DNA of 64,000 nt, from assembly GCF_017591425.1 (NCBI RefSeq), contig NW_024466599.1, positions 75,372,501 to 75,436,500 on the forward strand, in the 5' to 3' direction. The notes under the pieces were generated by a model. The model was not told the origin of the DNA. It did no database searches and saw nothing but the letters and a program-made list of their open reading frames with translations. Positions 35,047 to 46,831 of the stretch are shown here, one piece after another (within the stretch, counting starts at the first letter, position 1; the number at the start of each line of letters is the position of its first letter). Made by a program: the position numbers and the translations under genes. Origin of the DNA: Ochotona curzoniae (Eukaryota; Chordata; Mammalia; Lagomorpha; Ochotonidae).

Positions 35047-35560
35047 CTGTTTTTTTTTAAGGTTTATTTAGTGGGACCAGGTGCGGTGGGTTGAACCACA
35101 GTCTACGATACCAGAATCCTATGAAGGAGCTGGCTCATCTCCTGGCTGTTCCACTACTCATCCAGTTTTCCATTAAAGTGTCTGGGAAGGCAGATGAAGA
35201 TGGCCAAAGTGCCTGTTTCCCTGCCATTCACATGGTCCACCCGGATAGCACGCCTGGCTTCAGTCTGGTCCAGCCCTGGTCGTTGCAGCCATCTGAGGAG
35301 TGAACCAGCCGATAGAATGTCTGTCTTGGCCATCCCTCTTTCAGTGGAGAAGCCAGGAGCCTGGAACTACATTGGTCTTCCACTTGGGGGTTGGGGGTAT
35401 TGTCCCAAGCATTTGGTCCATCTTCAGTTGCTTTCCCAGCTACATGCATTAGCAGGGAGCTGGATGGGAAGAGGAACAGCCAAGAGTTGAACCAGGGCTC
35501 TAGTGTAGAAAATGAATGTTGCAAGCTGTTATTTAACCCACAACACCAGCCCTTTCATAG
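35047..35560 (-). mobile_element. Older CSINE interrupted by a plus-strand CSINE
   Basis: The T-run and AAGGTTTATTTA at 35047-35066 look like the tail of a minus-strand copy. Its body resumes at 35341-35560 (GAAGCCAGGAGCCTGGAACT, a GCAGGGAGCTGGATGGGAAG block, head end CACAACACCAGCCC). Confidence 0.6.
35067..35340 (+). mobile_element. CSINE, inserted in an older copy
   Basis: Head GGGACCAGGTGCGGTGGGTT, AGGAGTGAACCAGCCGATAG and a short tail side. The poly-A tail is missing or eroded. Confidence 0.68.
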
Positions 35561-37269
35561 TTTCACAGAAAGAAGCAAATCCATTCCAGATGAGACTTCT
35601 CCGTGATTGGTAATTTATAAAACAAGCTCAAGAATGCAAGCATCCTTCAGCCTTTCCGTTCAGCGTCTGGTTGGATTCCACATGCCTGGGAACTTCTGCA
35701 ATGTCAAGGCCGTCGGTCATTCCGAGCCGGCATTCAGTGATGCCTTTGTCTGCTTGCTGTAACATTGGTCGGGGCCGAGTAGTGCTTGGGAATCACTGGA
35801 TTCCCCCTCTCGTCCAGGACACAGCAGCTGAATCGTGGACTAATGAGGACCTGGCCTTGACTGGGGCGGCGCTGTCTGGGTTTCTGGTGTGTATAGGAGT
35901 GGCAGGCTTTGTGCATGTAGCCTGCTGTCCTCTACAATGAAAATCTAGTTCTGAAAAAAAAACACCAGCAAGGGCTTCTGTCATGGGGCAAAGTGTTTGA
36001 GTGACATACGATGGAGAGCAGTGACTGAAGTCCGGGATGGGTCATTTGGGGCATGAACTGCCACCCTCCTGGGGTGATGTGAAAACATGGGCCAACCACA
36101 CTTGTCGCTGGGAATCAGTGACATGAGCCCTTGTGTGGGTTCCTGTGCCCCAGGACGTGGCTTCTGGATCAGAAGTGGAACATCCAGGACTCAAAAGTGG
36201 TGCCCAGGTGGGATGCCAGTGTTGGTCATATAACTTTTCGGCTTAAATTTCTGTGTACTTTTCTGCATTGGAAACAGAGAGCAAGTCTTTTTTTTTTGCA
36301 AGTGAGGGTCCCTTCTCTCCCCAAAAGCATATAGGGCATATAGTGTGCCTTCAGCCCCAGGGGAAATCCCCTCTAACATTGGCAGCCTGAGAAAAGGCAG
36401 AGGACAGCAGGGCTCACCTCTTGTTAGCTCGGCTGAGTTCCCGTTTCATTTACTCAATTGCTAATTAATTGGGCTGCTCTCAGTGCCACATACCGGGCCA
36501 AGGCTGGGCCAGTACTCTATCCCAGGAGTCCCTTAAACTAGCCAGTGCCCAGTTGACCAGAAACACTAGGGTCATGGGAGAAGGGAGGAATGTAATGCCA
36601 CCGAGATGGAATCCCCTGGGTGCAGAACGCCTGTGGTTCTGCAGGGCAGGTCACTGGGCTCTGGTCAGAAAGAGGAAGCCAGCTTCAAAGCAATGCACAA
36701 GAAACTGTAGCGATTTGGATCCTGATTTAACCAAGGCAGCTATAGGAAGGCATTGTGCAGTACACCCAGGAAAGTCAGAGTGTTAACTCAATATAAGACT
36801 TATACCAAGGAATTAGTTAAGGCGTGGTAACACAGTGATGTTGGTTTGTGGGCAGCAAGATGTGGCATGAGCTGTACTCTGAAGTCACCTGGTGAGGGCT
36901 GAGGGGCTGCTGGCTGTGTACTTGGGACTGTTGACTTTGGGTCACTGGGTCAGAAAGGCTATCTGCATCTCGCCCATATCTGCATACAAACATTGCCACT
37001 GCAATGCAGGTGTCCTGCCGCTGTTGCAAGGTGGGGAATGCTGCTGGGAGCTTGCGCAGAGGACCCCGTGGGTAGGAGAGTGAAGGGTATGGTCAGTCCT
37101 GCTTTAAGTGGGACCAGAGCGATGTTTTAGTGCTGGGACAGTAAAAGCTGTTCAGAGCAGCAGGGAGCTGGGAACTGTTGCCTGGCTTTTGGATTGAGTC
37201 ATTGCATTTGCTCAAGAAGGATTTCTCAGGTTCCTGTTGTATGTGAGTCTGTGGATGAAAGAAGAACTC
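35561..37269. other. Unassigned non-coding sequence
   Basis: Contains one SINE scrap (36165-36232) and an 8-nt T-run near 36288. Otherwise unrecognised. Confidence 0.45.
36165..36232 (-). mobile_element. CSINE fragment
   Basis: GGATCAGAAGTGGAACATCC, then CAGGACTCAAAAGTGGTGCC and GGTGGGATGCCAGTG, is the head-proximal part of a minus-strand copy. Confidence 0.55.
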
Positions 37270-37565
37270 TTGATTCTTTCCTGGTGCTGCCAGTCCAGGA
37301 GGAGGTTGGGCACAGTTGGTGTCTGCTGGGGCCTCTGCCCAGAACTTGCAGACGGGCGCTTCCTTCTCGTGGTGTCTTCCTGTGGCCCTGCCTCTGTGCA
37401 CATATTCCTGCTGGTCTCTTCCACCTCTTAGGAGGACCCCAGTTTTGGGGGATTAGGGCTCCACCCTGACTACTTCATTTTCACCTAATCACCTCTAAAA
37501 CCACATTCTCAAGGACTAGGAGATTGGGACCTGAGCTTTGATGCTAGGGGAGCAGGTGCACATGG
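37270..37565 (+). mobile_element. MaLR (MLT1-like) LTR remnant
   Basis: GAACTTGCAGACGGGCGCTTCC, CTCGTGGTGTCTTCCTGTGG, GATTAGGGCTCCACCCTGAC and ATTTTCACCTAATCACCTC follow the MLT1/MST LTR order. Confidence 0.7.
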
Positions 37566-38082
37566 TTCGGGCCTTGGAAAAAGGGATCTACAAAACCTCA
37601 TGATGCCACCAGTGCTGCTGCAGGACCCGAGGGAATAGAATGTTTCCCTGTCTAGCAAGTCATCCCGAAAGTTTTTCCTAAGTGGGGGCTTCTGCAGAGA
37701 GGTGTGGGGGATTTCACCCCACCTGCTCAACCGAGCTTGCTCCATGAGGGGAGCTGTGCAGCGGGAAGTCGGGGAGGGTGCCAGCAGTGGAGGAGGGCTC
37801 TGCAGAGTGGTGGTGTTCAGAGCAATGGTGGTGATGACCTTGCTTGGTGATGACTGGGTGGTGAGAGAGAGTGGACAGGCATGACCCTCCTCTGCCACAT
37901 TGGCTCCTGGGCTTCAGCTTCAGGACATGGCCCAGTGACAGGAAAGGGAGAAGGGCACAAAGTCACACACTTAAACCCGGAAGTGTGCAATACAAAGGAT
38001 AATGCAGAGTCTGAGAACTTTCTGCCTCCTCCTCCTGTGTTACAGTTGCTTTTTTTTTTTTAAGAAAAAAAAAAAACCACTG
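37566..38082. other. Unassigned non-coding sequence
   Basis: Ends in a T-run followed by an A-run at 38050-38076. No feature recognised. Confidence 0.45.
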
Positions 38083-38406
38083 TTTAAAAAGAGTTATTTT
38101 TATTGGAAAGGCAGGATCTACAGAGAGAAGGAGAGACAGAGAGAAAAATCTTCCATTTGTGGTTCACTCCCCAGGTAGTTGCAATGCCTGGAGCTGAGCT
38201 GATTTGAAGCCAGGAGCCAGCAGCTTCCTCCGGGTCTCCCATGCAGGTGCAGGGTCCCAAGGCTTTGGGCCGTCCTTCATTGCTTTCCCAGGCCACAAGC
38301 AGGGAGCTGGATAGGAGTGGTGCAGCTGGATCATGAGCTGGTACCCATATGGGATTCTGCATTTGATGGGGGAACATTATCCAATTGTGCCAGTGTACCA
38401 GACCCC
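38083..38406 (-). mobile_element. CSINE, near full length
   Basis: TTTTTATTGGAAAGGCAGG, a GTTCACTCCCCAGGTAGTTGC block, CATGCAGGTGCAGGGTCCC and ACCCATATGGGATTCTGC. The head is diverged. Confidence 0.87.
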
Positions 38407-38614
38407 ACAGCTGTTCTTTGTTCCAAATTAACGCATATTGTAAAAGTTCAAGTGTTGAAGCAAATGAAGTTGAAGGTGAAGTTATGTGCCTCAGCTCCTG
38501 GTTCCTCTCCTTAAATTTGTTAGCTGTGACCACAATTAAGAAGAATGTGGCCTGACTGCTTCTCAAGATTCTGTGTCTTAAAATGTGTGTGTGTTATGGA
38601 AGGTGGGTGAGGTG

Positions 38615-38654
38615 ACAGAGAGAGAGAGAGAGAGAGAGATAGAGAGAGAGATAG
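38615..38654 (+). repeat. GA microsatellite
   Basis: AG repeat with two ATAG interruptions. Confidence 0.95.
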
Positions 38655-38655
38655 A

Positions 38656-39254
38656 TTTACTCCCCTGCTGGCCTTGGTCTTTTCAAGCTTTCTCCCTGCC
38701 CCACCCCCATCACGTGGGACATACTAACCCACACAGTGCCTGACACTTGTCCAGCACCCTTCAGGTCACCCAGTGCACTCTGGTCTCGCTGGAGAATTCA
38801 GTCTGTCTTTCCATTCCTCTGTTCAAACCCTCCCCTAGCTTTTATTCAATAGTGCGTGTTACTGGTTGTTTGCACGCTACTCCTCATAGTTGTACTGATT
38901 TGGGCACCTAAGCAAATCCTGTGGGTGCTGACTAAGGAACTGTCAGGGAGCCTTTGAAAAAAAGGTAGGAGTAGTTAGGTGGCCAACTCTGACATGGAGC
39001 TCTGCAGCAAGTGCAGCAAGGCTTAGTCTGATGATGAAAATGAGGCTGTAGACCAGGGCCAGGGAAGCAGGAACTGAGGGGAACGCCTGTGGAGAACCTG
39101 TTAGGGAATGAAAGAAGAAGCTGTTATGCAAGCCGAAATCCTTGCAATGCCCGAGAAGCAGTGTCACTAATCGGATACCTGTGTTGGAACCTAGGGCAGC
39201 CAGCTGAGGTGTGTCACAGATCCGTGACCATAAACTTTTGACATCTTGGGTTCA
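38656..39254. other. Unassigned non-coding sequence
   Basis: Nothing recognised. Confidence 0.45.
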
Positions 39255-39540
39255 ATTTTTGGTAAAATTTATCTTATCTAAAAGGTAGATTCAGAGAAGG
39301 ACACACACACACACACACACCCCTACCTTCCATCTACTGGTTCACTCTCCAGCTGGCCCCAACTGTCAGAGCTGGAATCAGGAGGCAGGAGTTTCTGCTG
39401 CGTGCAGGGTCCTAAGGACCTGGGGTCATCCTCTACACTTTCCCAGACTAAGCAGGGAGTTGGGACACAAACCAGCACTCGCATGGGGTGCTGGCGTTTG
39501 AAAGTAGAGGATTATCCTGTTAAACCATGATGCCAGCCCC
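39255..39540 (-). mobile_element. Older CSINE copy
   Basis: Contains an internal CA run (39301-39321) where the tail-proximal GA-rich block normally lies. Then CATCTACTGGTTCACTCTCC and a head end of ATGCCAGCCCC. Confidence 0.78.
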
Positions 39541-39848
39541 AGTTTGTTTAAGATTTATTTGTTATCATTGGAAAGGCAGACTTACAGAGAGGAGAGACAA
39601 AAAGATCACTACCCAAGTGGCTACAATAGCCAGAGCTGAGCTGATCCGAAGCCAGGAGACGGGAGCTTCCTTTGGGTCTCCCGTGCAGGTACAGGGTCCC
39701 AACTTTGGGCCATTCTTGACTGCTTTCCCAGGCTACGGCAGGGAGCTGGGTGGAAAGTGTGACAGCCAGGACATGAACCAGTGCCCATAGGGAATCCTGG
39801 CGTGTGCAAGGTGAGGGCTTTAGCCACTAGGCTACCACACCGCAGCCC
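39541..39848 (-). mobile_element. CSINE, full length
   Basis: Immediately abuts the older copy. TTAAGATTTATTTG tail, GGAAAGGCAGACTTACAGAG, TCCCGTGCAGGTACAGGGTCC, and head-side CACTAGGCTACCACACCGC. Confidence 0.88.
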
Positions 39849-40614
39849 TGATTTATGGTACTCTTGAAGCCTGTGCCCACATCACTCAGAGCTTCAGAAC
39901 TGATTTGTGGTCCTGGCCAACCACTCGGGGCTGTGGATGAGCGGGCAGGTGGTTTGGTGGCTGAGCCAGACAAGCTGCCCATCATCCTGACCCACCTGTG
40001 CTTACCAGTTGTTCTGGCCTGCGTTTTGCTTCTCATAGCTTATGGTTGACTCACTGCCTGCATGTTTTTCTTTCTTCGTGCTGGAATATTTGCAGGCAGA
40101 ATCATTATTCCAGAATCCAGAACTGTCTGCATTTGAGATCGGACCCTTTGTTTACATGTGAGTGGGCCCAAGGTGAGGTCCCTGTGGCCGTTCAGTGTGG
40201 AATGAGGAGTGTTGTTTTTTCCCTCCCCCCACCTGTGGGTTATTTTTTTTGGCCTGAGTGGAGGTGGGGAGGAGGGTGTCAACTTCTGCTCAGCCCAATA
40301 ATCAGCATTGCCACTTGGATTGGACAGGATTCCAGCCTTGGGCAGACAGCCGACAGTAGCAGTGCTGCTGTGAGTGGACTTTGGTTTGGGCTGTGCTCGG
40401 TCCTTGCTGTGCCTGGGAACCACCGTGCTGAGAGAGCACTGAGGTCGTTTCCCTGGAAGTCCTTGAGCTGATAAGTGCAGCCAAGCTGCTTGTGGGGGAT
40501 GCACACAGGGCTGAGCTTCAGTGTTGAACTTCAGCCAGTCTACTCCTGGGGACTTGCCGAGCACTGTTTAGTGTCTGAAGCCAGCACTGCCCCACTTGAG
40601 GAAACGCCTCTTAC
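39849..40614. other. Unassigned non-coding sequence
   Basis: Open frames up to 174 codons occur on both strands (40040-40564 minus, 39998-40471 plus) and cannot both be real. No feature recognised. Confidence 0.45.
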
Positions 40615-40629
40615 AAGAAATTCAGCAGG

Positions 40630-40958
40630 GGCCCAGTGCGGTAATCTAGTGCCTAAAGTCCTCTCCTTCACGCACTGGGATCCCATATGGGCACTGGTTC
40701 TAATCCCGGCAGCCCCACTTCCCATCCAGCTCCCTGCTTGTGGCCTGGGAAAGCAGTTGAGGACGGCCCAAAGCCTTGGAACCCTGTACCCGCGTGGGAG
40801 ATCCGGAAGAGGCTCCAGGCTCCTGGCTTTGGATTGGTGTAGCTCTGGCCGTTGTGGCCACTTGGGAGTGAATCAACGGATGGAACATCTTCCTCTCTGT
40901 CTCTTCTCCTCTTTGTATATCTGACTTTCCAATAAAAAGAAATCTTAAAAAAAAATCG
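40630..40958 (+). mobile_element. CSINE, full length, with target-site duplication
   Basis: Head GGCCCAGTGCGGTAATCTAG, CATATGGGCACTGGTTCTAA (B-box region) and an AATAAAAAGAAATCTT tail with nine A. AAGAAATTCAGCAGG (40615-40629) and AAGAAGTTCAGCAGG (40959-40973) differ at one of 15 positions. Confidence 0.93.
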
Positions 40959-41218
40959 AAGAAGTTCAGCAGGCGCCCCTGGTTTTCCTGGCGCCTTCCT
41001 GTGCAGCGTTGCACCCTCTAGATATGCTGTGCATCATAGGGAGTTCCTGCAGGCCCTTGCTCATGGTTCTGGCTGGGCTGGGGGTTGGGGTAGAGTTCCT
41101 GGGTGCTCAGAGCCCTATGCTAATCTCATGCCTTTTCTTTTTAATAGAAAAGAGGATTGCCTCCAGCTCTGCATTCGGGTTAGAGGATTGGGGACTATGT
41201 TTCTTGATGTGTTTTATG

Positions 41219-41349
41219 TACCGGGGTCTTTCTTACTCATGGAAAATGAAATTATATGATGGGTTTAATTGTGTAGCAAAAGAAGTGCAAGCCATTGCAG
41301 TTTTTCTACACTATACAATTTTCATGAACTTTTTAGAAAACCTCTCGTA
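41219..41349 (+). mobile_element. Mariner-type MITE, both ends visible
   Basis: Begins TACCGGGGTC, then ACTCATGGAAAATGAAATTA. Ends TTTTCATGAACTTTTTAG and CCTCTCGTA. The ends are inverted relative to each other and bounded by TA, as expected for Tc1/mariner insertion. Confidence 0.65.
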
Positions 41350-41700
41350 TGCACCGATCTAAAAAAAAAAATCTTTTGCAGCCAAATAAATTTCTCTTGA
41401 ATTCTGTTTTCCATAAGTCTTTTGATGTGCTGTGGGGTAATACCTTGTGGGCCGAGAGCCTAGGCTATGCGCTTCACTTGGCACCTACCCACTTTGCTTG
41501 CTGCCCTGACCCCTGCCAGCTAAGAGAGCAAGGGCCTGTGAAGGTGGGGCGTCCACTGGCCTGCCTTAGCCTCACCCAGCCCCTCCGTGACCGAGAGGTG
41601 GCCAGTGGGCTCCCACGGTGGCAGCAGCACGTGCTGTTTGCTGGGTGCTGTGGAGTTTTGTTCTTGCAAGGGCAGCACTGTAGGTAAAAAGAGAACGAAA

Positions 41701-41980
41701 GGCGCTTTGGTTCAGTAGGTTAAGCCGCGACCTGTCGTATCGGCCTCCCATAGGCCACTAGTCCAAGTCCCAGGTGCTCCACTTCAAGTCCAGCTCCCTG
41801 GTAATGCACCTGGGAGAGGGGCAGAAGGGTGCCTTGGGTCCTTGCCAACTGTGTGGACGACCTGAATAAAGCTGCTGGCTTCGACCTGGCCTGACCCTGG
41901 CCATTATAGCAATTCCAGCTGTGAATCAGCAGACGAACTCTCATTGTCTAGAACTCTACCTTTCAAATACATATGTCTGT
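41701..41980 (+). mobile_element. Older CSINE subfamily copy
   Basis: GGTTCAGTAGGTTAAGCCGC head, CCAGCTCCCTGGTAATGCACC, GCTGTGAATCAGCAGACG and a CTTTCAAATACATATG tail. This subfamily has a different head from the young copies. Confidence 0.72.
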
Positions 41981-42002
41981 GTTTTAAGTTCCTACACCTG
42001 GC

Positions 42003-42300
42003 TTTAATGTCAGTCAAGGGGAGAACTTGTGTTCTGTGGGTGAAGACACCTGCCTCCAACGTTGGTGTGTTTGGGTCTGATTTCTGCCCCCAGCTCTGGA
42101 CTCTAGCTTCCTGCTGTGCAGAACTGGGGAGGCGCTGCTGAAGGCTGGGGTAACTGGGTTCTTGCTGTCCCCGTGGGAGATCTGGGCTGTGTCCTGGGCT
42201 TCTTGCTTTGACCTCCAGCCTGCCCTTTCTGTTCTAGGCATTTGTGGAGTAACCCAGTGGCTAGGTCTGCCACTTTGAAATGAGTGCATCTGTTAATTAA
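42003..42300 (+). mobile_element. Old CSINE copy
   Basis: GACACCTGCCTCCAACGTTGG, CTAGCTTCCTGCTGTGCAG, CGTGGGAGATCTGGGCTG and GGAGTAACCCAGTGGC in plus order. Diverged. Confidence 0.5.
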
Positions 42301-42874
42301 AGAAAAACAATAGGACCCACTCAGAGGACATTGTGCCCGCATTCTGCTGGGGGCAGCGATGGGTGGCCTTGTGGAGATTGCTGTGGCAGCAGCTAAATGG
42401 CTGTCCCTTTGACTGATGTTCTTCCTCTGTTGTTGGCAGGGAGAAAAGAGGGGGTCCCTGAGCTTCCATCATCTGGACAGGCCAGCCAACTTGGAGGTCG
42501 CGGGAGCGTAGTGCTGTACCCACAAGGTGTGCAGTGTGGGGCTGTTGTTGGGACCCCAAGTGGCTACGCTCCAGTTAAGTGCCTTAGTTACGAATGACAC
42601 CACCACAGGGCATCTGGTCCACACTGAGGTTTGGAGAAAGTAGCCTGGGCATTGTGCCAGTACTGCGGGGATTTGGGATGGGCTGGGCCAGCTTGCCTAG
42701 GGGTCACTCCACGCCTGTGCCTGTACCTGGCCACAGCTAAGGGGAACAACAGGACAGAGCCTGCTTCTGCAACTAGGAGAAAATCTGCCTGAACTTTGTG
42801 GTATGACTCCAGGTCAACAAATGAAAATCCCAGTGTTCCAGTGAGCTCAGAAAGTACCTTGGGATTTATGGTGG
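42301..42874. other. Unassigned non-coding sequence
   Basis: Nothing recognised. Confidence 0.45.
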
Positions 42875-43140
42875 TGAAACGTCCGTCCGCTGATTCTCTC
42901 CCCAAGTGACTGCATGGCCAGAGCTGAGCTGATCTCAAACCAAGAGACAGGAGCTTCCTTTGGGTCTCCCACATGGGCACAGAGTCCCAAGGCTTTGAGC
43001 CATTCTTGGCTGCTTTCCCAGGTCATAAGCTGGGAGTTGGAAGGGAAGCGGGGCTTCCAGGACACGAACTGGCACCCATATGAGACTCTTGTGCATGCAA
43101 GGCAAAGATTTAAGCCACTAAGGCTAACCACATTGGGCCC
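42875..43140 (-). mobile_element. CSINE lacking its tail
   Basis: Starts at GTCCGTCCGCTGATTC with no T-run, then GGAGCTTCCTTTGGGTCTCC, GGCACCCATATGAGACTC, and head end CACATTGGGCCC. Confidence 0.85.
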
Positions 43141-43735
43141 AAAGTCTGGTGTTTTTAGGAGTTGAAATTCAAATGAACAAAGAGGTGCCTAAGCTGAGCG
43201 AGTTGATCACTTCTTCCCTTCCCTTGTCATGGTTTATTTCTGGAAGGAGAGGCTCAGGATGCTCGGGTGGAGTATTTGTGAAGAACAGTGCATGCCTCCT
43301 TCAGATATTCCCACCTGCCTGAGGCCGGTGATGGAGAAAGCATTCCTTGGCCTTCCACCTGCCGATGACCCTGGCACTGGACAGACTTCATCTGAACTCA
43401 CAGAGAAACCGGGATCATGGTGGTTATTGGCAGGCTTAGTTCAGTGATAGTTTCCCAGTGAAGTGCTTTTCTCAGAGGAAATACTACAGCCTTCACGCTT
43501 CCCTCTTGAATCCAGTATGGCCACTGGCCCCGCACAGTGGATTTTAAACAGTTACGCTTGGGCTGGTGTTGCTGTGTTAGTTCACGTCTTCCCATCTGCT
43601 CTCCCTTGGAGGATTCCAGAGCCCCGTGCAGCTCCTTGCTCTTTGCTGTGGCTCTCCAGGCTGTTGCAGGGAGCATCCAGGCAGAGAGAAGCTCAGTACT
43701 TGCTGGGGGAGGCCTGTAGTGGGCAGCTCAAACAG

Positions 43736-43736
<1 letters not shown>
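43141..43736. other. Unassigned non-coding sequence
   Basis: Nothing recognised. The open frame 43463-43819 runs into the CA repeat. Confidence 0.45.

Positions 43737-43800
<64 letters not shown>
43737..43800 (+). repeat. Long CA microsatellite
   Basis: About 32 dinucleotide units, interrupted by a single CG near the right end. Length suggests it is polymorphic. Confidence 0.98.
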
Positions 43801-43801
<1 letters not shown>

Positions 43802-44703
43802 ATGCTAACATTGGCCTAGGGAGGTCTCAAGCTAGGCAGTTACTTTTTGGTTCAAGCATTAAGGATCCAGCTTATTCTATGTGGAGATGGAGTTGGGGGT
43901 CCTGGCCGCCCAGCTGTTACTGTTGTTGGTCGCTTGCTTCAGGAAACAACAAGGGTCAGTTGTTAGTGTCCACTTAGAAATGAGGCTCCGTCTTGGGTCC
44001 GGAAAGCAGCCCTTCCACTTCCGGACGACCTGCTGTGTCTTTGGCAGCATTTAGCTCGGAGAAGGTTGGAATCGCCTAGTGCACGGTAGCTGTGTCGCCA
44101 GTCTGCCTTTCCTGTTCCGATGAGCCCCCTTCCCTCACGCTACAAAAGATCAACACAGTTTTCAAGATAATGCTAGAGAATACAGCTGGAGGAATTACTT
44201 TTTTTAAAATCAAAATTTCCGCCCTTGGCCTTATAACATTTTTGCGAGAGGCCGACTTGAATTATCTTTCTTCTATTTGACTAAAATAGAATTCGATTTT
44301 TCCGTAGGGTATTTAACATTTTGGGTCATCATCATGCCAGAGATGAATTAACAAATCTTCTCTCAGTGAACCATCAAGACAGATCCCCTCTGGGGTAGAA
44401 AGGTATTTAAACACACTGGTGACCTCCTGGGAAGCCCACAGGATGCGACAGGATCCTTTTGAAACTCTTTTAAGTCACAGCCCAAAAACGCTTGCCCAAG
44501 CTGTGACCTTGAGGCCAGACAGGAGGGGCATGTCAGCTGCATGCCACTGCCAGCCGCCTGGCCCGCTTGTGCTGTGGAGTGGTGGGCTCAGGCTCCCTGC
44601 AGTGAGAGGATGTTTCAAGCCCTAGGCCAAGGACTCTTACTGTGAGCTGGCTGTGTGGGTCTCTGAAAGAAAAACATTCTAACCAGTACCTGTGCTCCGG
44701 CCT
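43801..44703. other. Unassigned non-coding sequence
   Basis: 44130-44360 is AT-rich and not obviously repetitive; it could be conserved non-coding sequence, though only alignment could show this. Nothing else recognised. Confidence 0.45.
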
Positions 44704-44743
44704 TGCTGTGCTGTGCTGTGCTGTGCTGTGCTGTGCTGTGCTG
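44704..44743 (+). repeat. GCTGT pentanucleotide repeat
   Basis: Eight near-perfect GCTGT units. Confidence 0.96.
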
Positions 44744-46831
44744 GGGCCTCCCAGCCCCCTGTCTCTGTGTGTAGGGGGCCCTACTGTTTTACAGGTATGA
44801 GGGGCCCATCAGGCAACTTGCTCAGAGCTCATTGAAGAGTGTGGGTGGAAAAGGATGGGGCACTTGACTTTGGGTAGAAATCTTTCAACAACAGGTAGTT
44901 CTAAAAAAAAGAAAGTAAATGAGAAACACTTTTGCAGGCATTTGGGATAGAAGATCTCCACAGCTGTATTACTACCTAGTTCTCTTCTGCAATCCCCCAC
45001 CACTCCACCAATAATAATAATCATCATCATCCCTGATTGGTTTCAGACAAATTGATGTTTTGAAGCATGGTTACTTAGAACAAGCAAGTTGACCTGCTGT
45101 GTACTTCTTTGTATTTGCTTTTTAGATTTCTTGTGTTTTCCTCGTCCAAGGGATGTCCCGGATCCTAATGCTCTGCTGAGATTTGAGTTGGGTTTAACTT
45201 GGAGAATTCTCACCACTTGGTAACCTCAGACGTGTGAGCAGCTGGAATATTTCGTCTTTCTGAGGAGTCCTGCGTATTGCCAGTCACCTCTTGTTCACTG
45301 TGTGCCAAAGGTGAGTCTGCAGTTTTGTGCTTTGAACACGCAGTGAGCTGGTGGGGCTTCAAGTGCTGAGCTGGCAGGATGTGCTGTGGATTCCTCAAAT
45401 GGCAGCGCTGTAGCTGTGATTCACAGTAAGCTTAGGCTTTCAAGGGCTGGCTAAAACAGCAGGTTCTCTCCATTCCAGCTTTGTTGTGGGATGGTTTTGA
45501 TGGTATCTCCAGGCCTCAAGATACTGAGCATCCCCTACCTGAAGGGCCGTGGCTGTGCCTCACCTAGCCAGCCCTGTGTGTGATGAGTTGGTACCTCCTG
45601 TGTACTGCCTGCTAACATCCTGATGCTAATGCAGCAGGGTGACGCAGGACCCAGGGTTCCTGCGCTGATAGATTTTAAATAGAAACATCTACTCCTATGT
45701 GGTGTAATTGTTGCTGAGGTGTACCATTGACTTGGAATCCCAATTCCCGAGGGGCTGTTGGGCATGTCGAGTCGGGTGCTGCCTGGCTCTGGGGGAGCAA
45801 TCGGAAGCTCTTTATCAGAAGTGAGTTTCACCTCCATACGAACATCTCAGCGTTGCAACAGCACGCCACACCAGCTTCCCCTGAAAAAGCTGCTGTGGCT
45901 TCCACCATCTACAAATTTCCCTGAAAAGCTGCACTATCTACAAATGAATGAATCAGAAGTTTTACACAGTAGACTTTCTTGGTATTATGGTTTCTAAAAA
46001 TTTAATTGGAATTTCATTTTCCTTGGTGTGAAACTGTCGTAGTTGGGCTGCTCAACAAGGCAGATGCCTTCAGGGAAATGGGTCGCCTGGTGAGTTCAGT
46101 TAGTGTGTGCTCAGTGAGCTGTGTCTGTGTCATCCCTGTTGGGCAGGCCACTGTGGGGCAGATGATCTGCCGTTCACTAAGACATGCTTATGTGACTCAT
46201 GACTTATGTGACTTTCGCTGGGTGTGTTCTTTCTCCTTGACCCCTTTATTTTTAATCTTCTAGGACCTTCTTAATTTTGATTCTGTCCCTTTTGATATAT
46301 AGTATTTAGAGTACCATAGATTAATATGTGTATTTTGCAAGGGGAGGATTAAGTGTCTTGGTGTCTTGGGTTCTCCTGTTTGATTTCTTTTGGAGACAGT
46401 AGCATATTTCTTTATATATTGTTGGTTAAGACCTGCGGGGTTAGCTGTTGTTTGGACTCGAGAGCTTGGAGTGCGTGGGGCATGACCCAGTTCCTTGCCC
46501 TCGTCCATCCTCTCTGTGTGCTGTGTTGTCCTGAACCTGTCTGCCCCAGGCTCACGAGCTCTTAGGTTCACATCCCTTCGTGCAGGTGCAAGGCGTGCCC
46601 AGATATCCCTGCTAGAGCCTCAGCTAGGTGATCATCACTGAGGTCTCTCCATTCTGATCCTGGGAGATTTCTGAGAAGTGAGAAAACTCTTTTGAAATCC
46701 ATGGTCACTCAGTTCTTTGTTCCTTGTCACTGAAGCAGGACCTCTAAGCTGAGTCATTTGAAGAGGCATCATATGTCAATCCGTTTGTCAACAGATATTT
46801 CAGGGGAAGATAAGCCAGAAACTACCAACTC
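44744..46831. other. Unassigned non-coding sequence
   Basis: About 2 kb with few repeats. A small near-duplication lies at 45882-45943 (two copies of CCCTGAAAA..GCTGC..ATCTACAAAT). No gene recognised. Confidence 0.45.
45010..45031 (+). repeat. AAT/ATC trinucleotide repeat
   Basis: Four AAT-type units pass into four ATC units. Confidence 0.92.
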
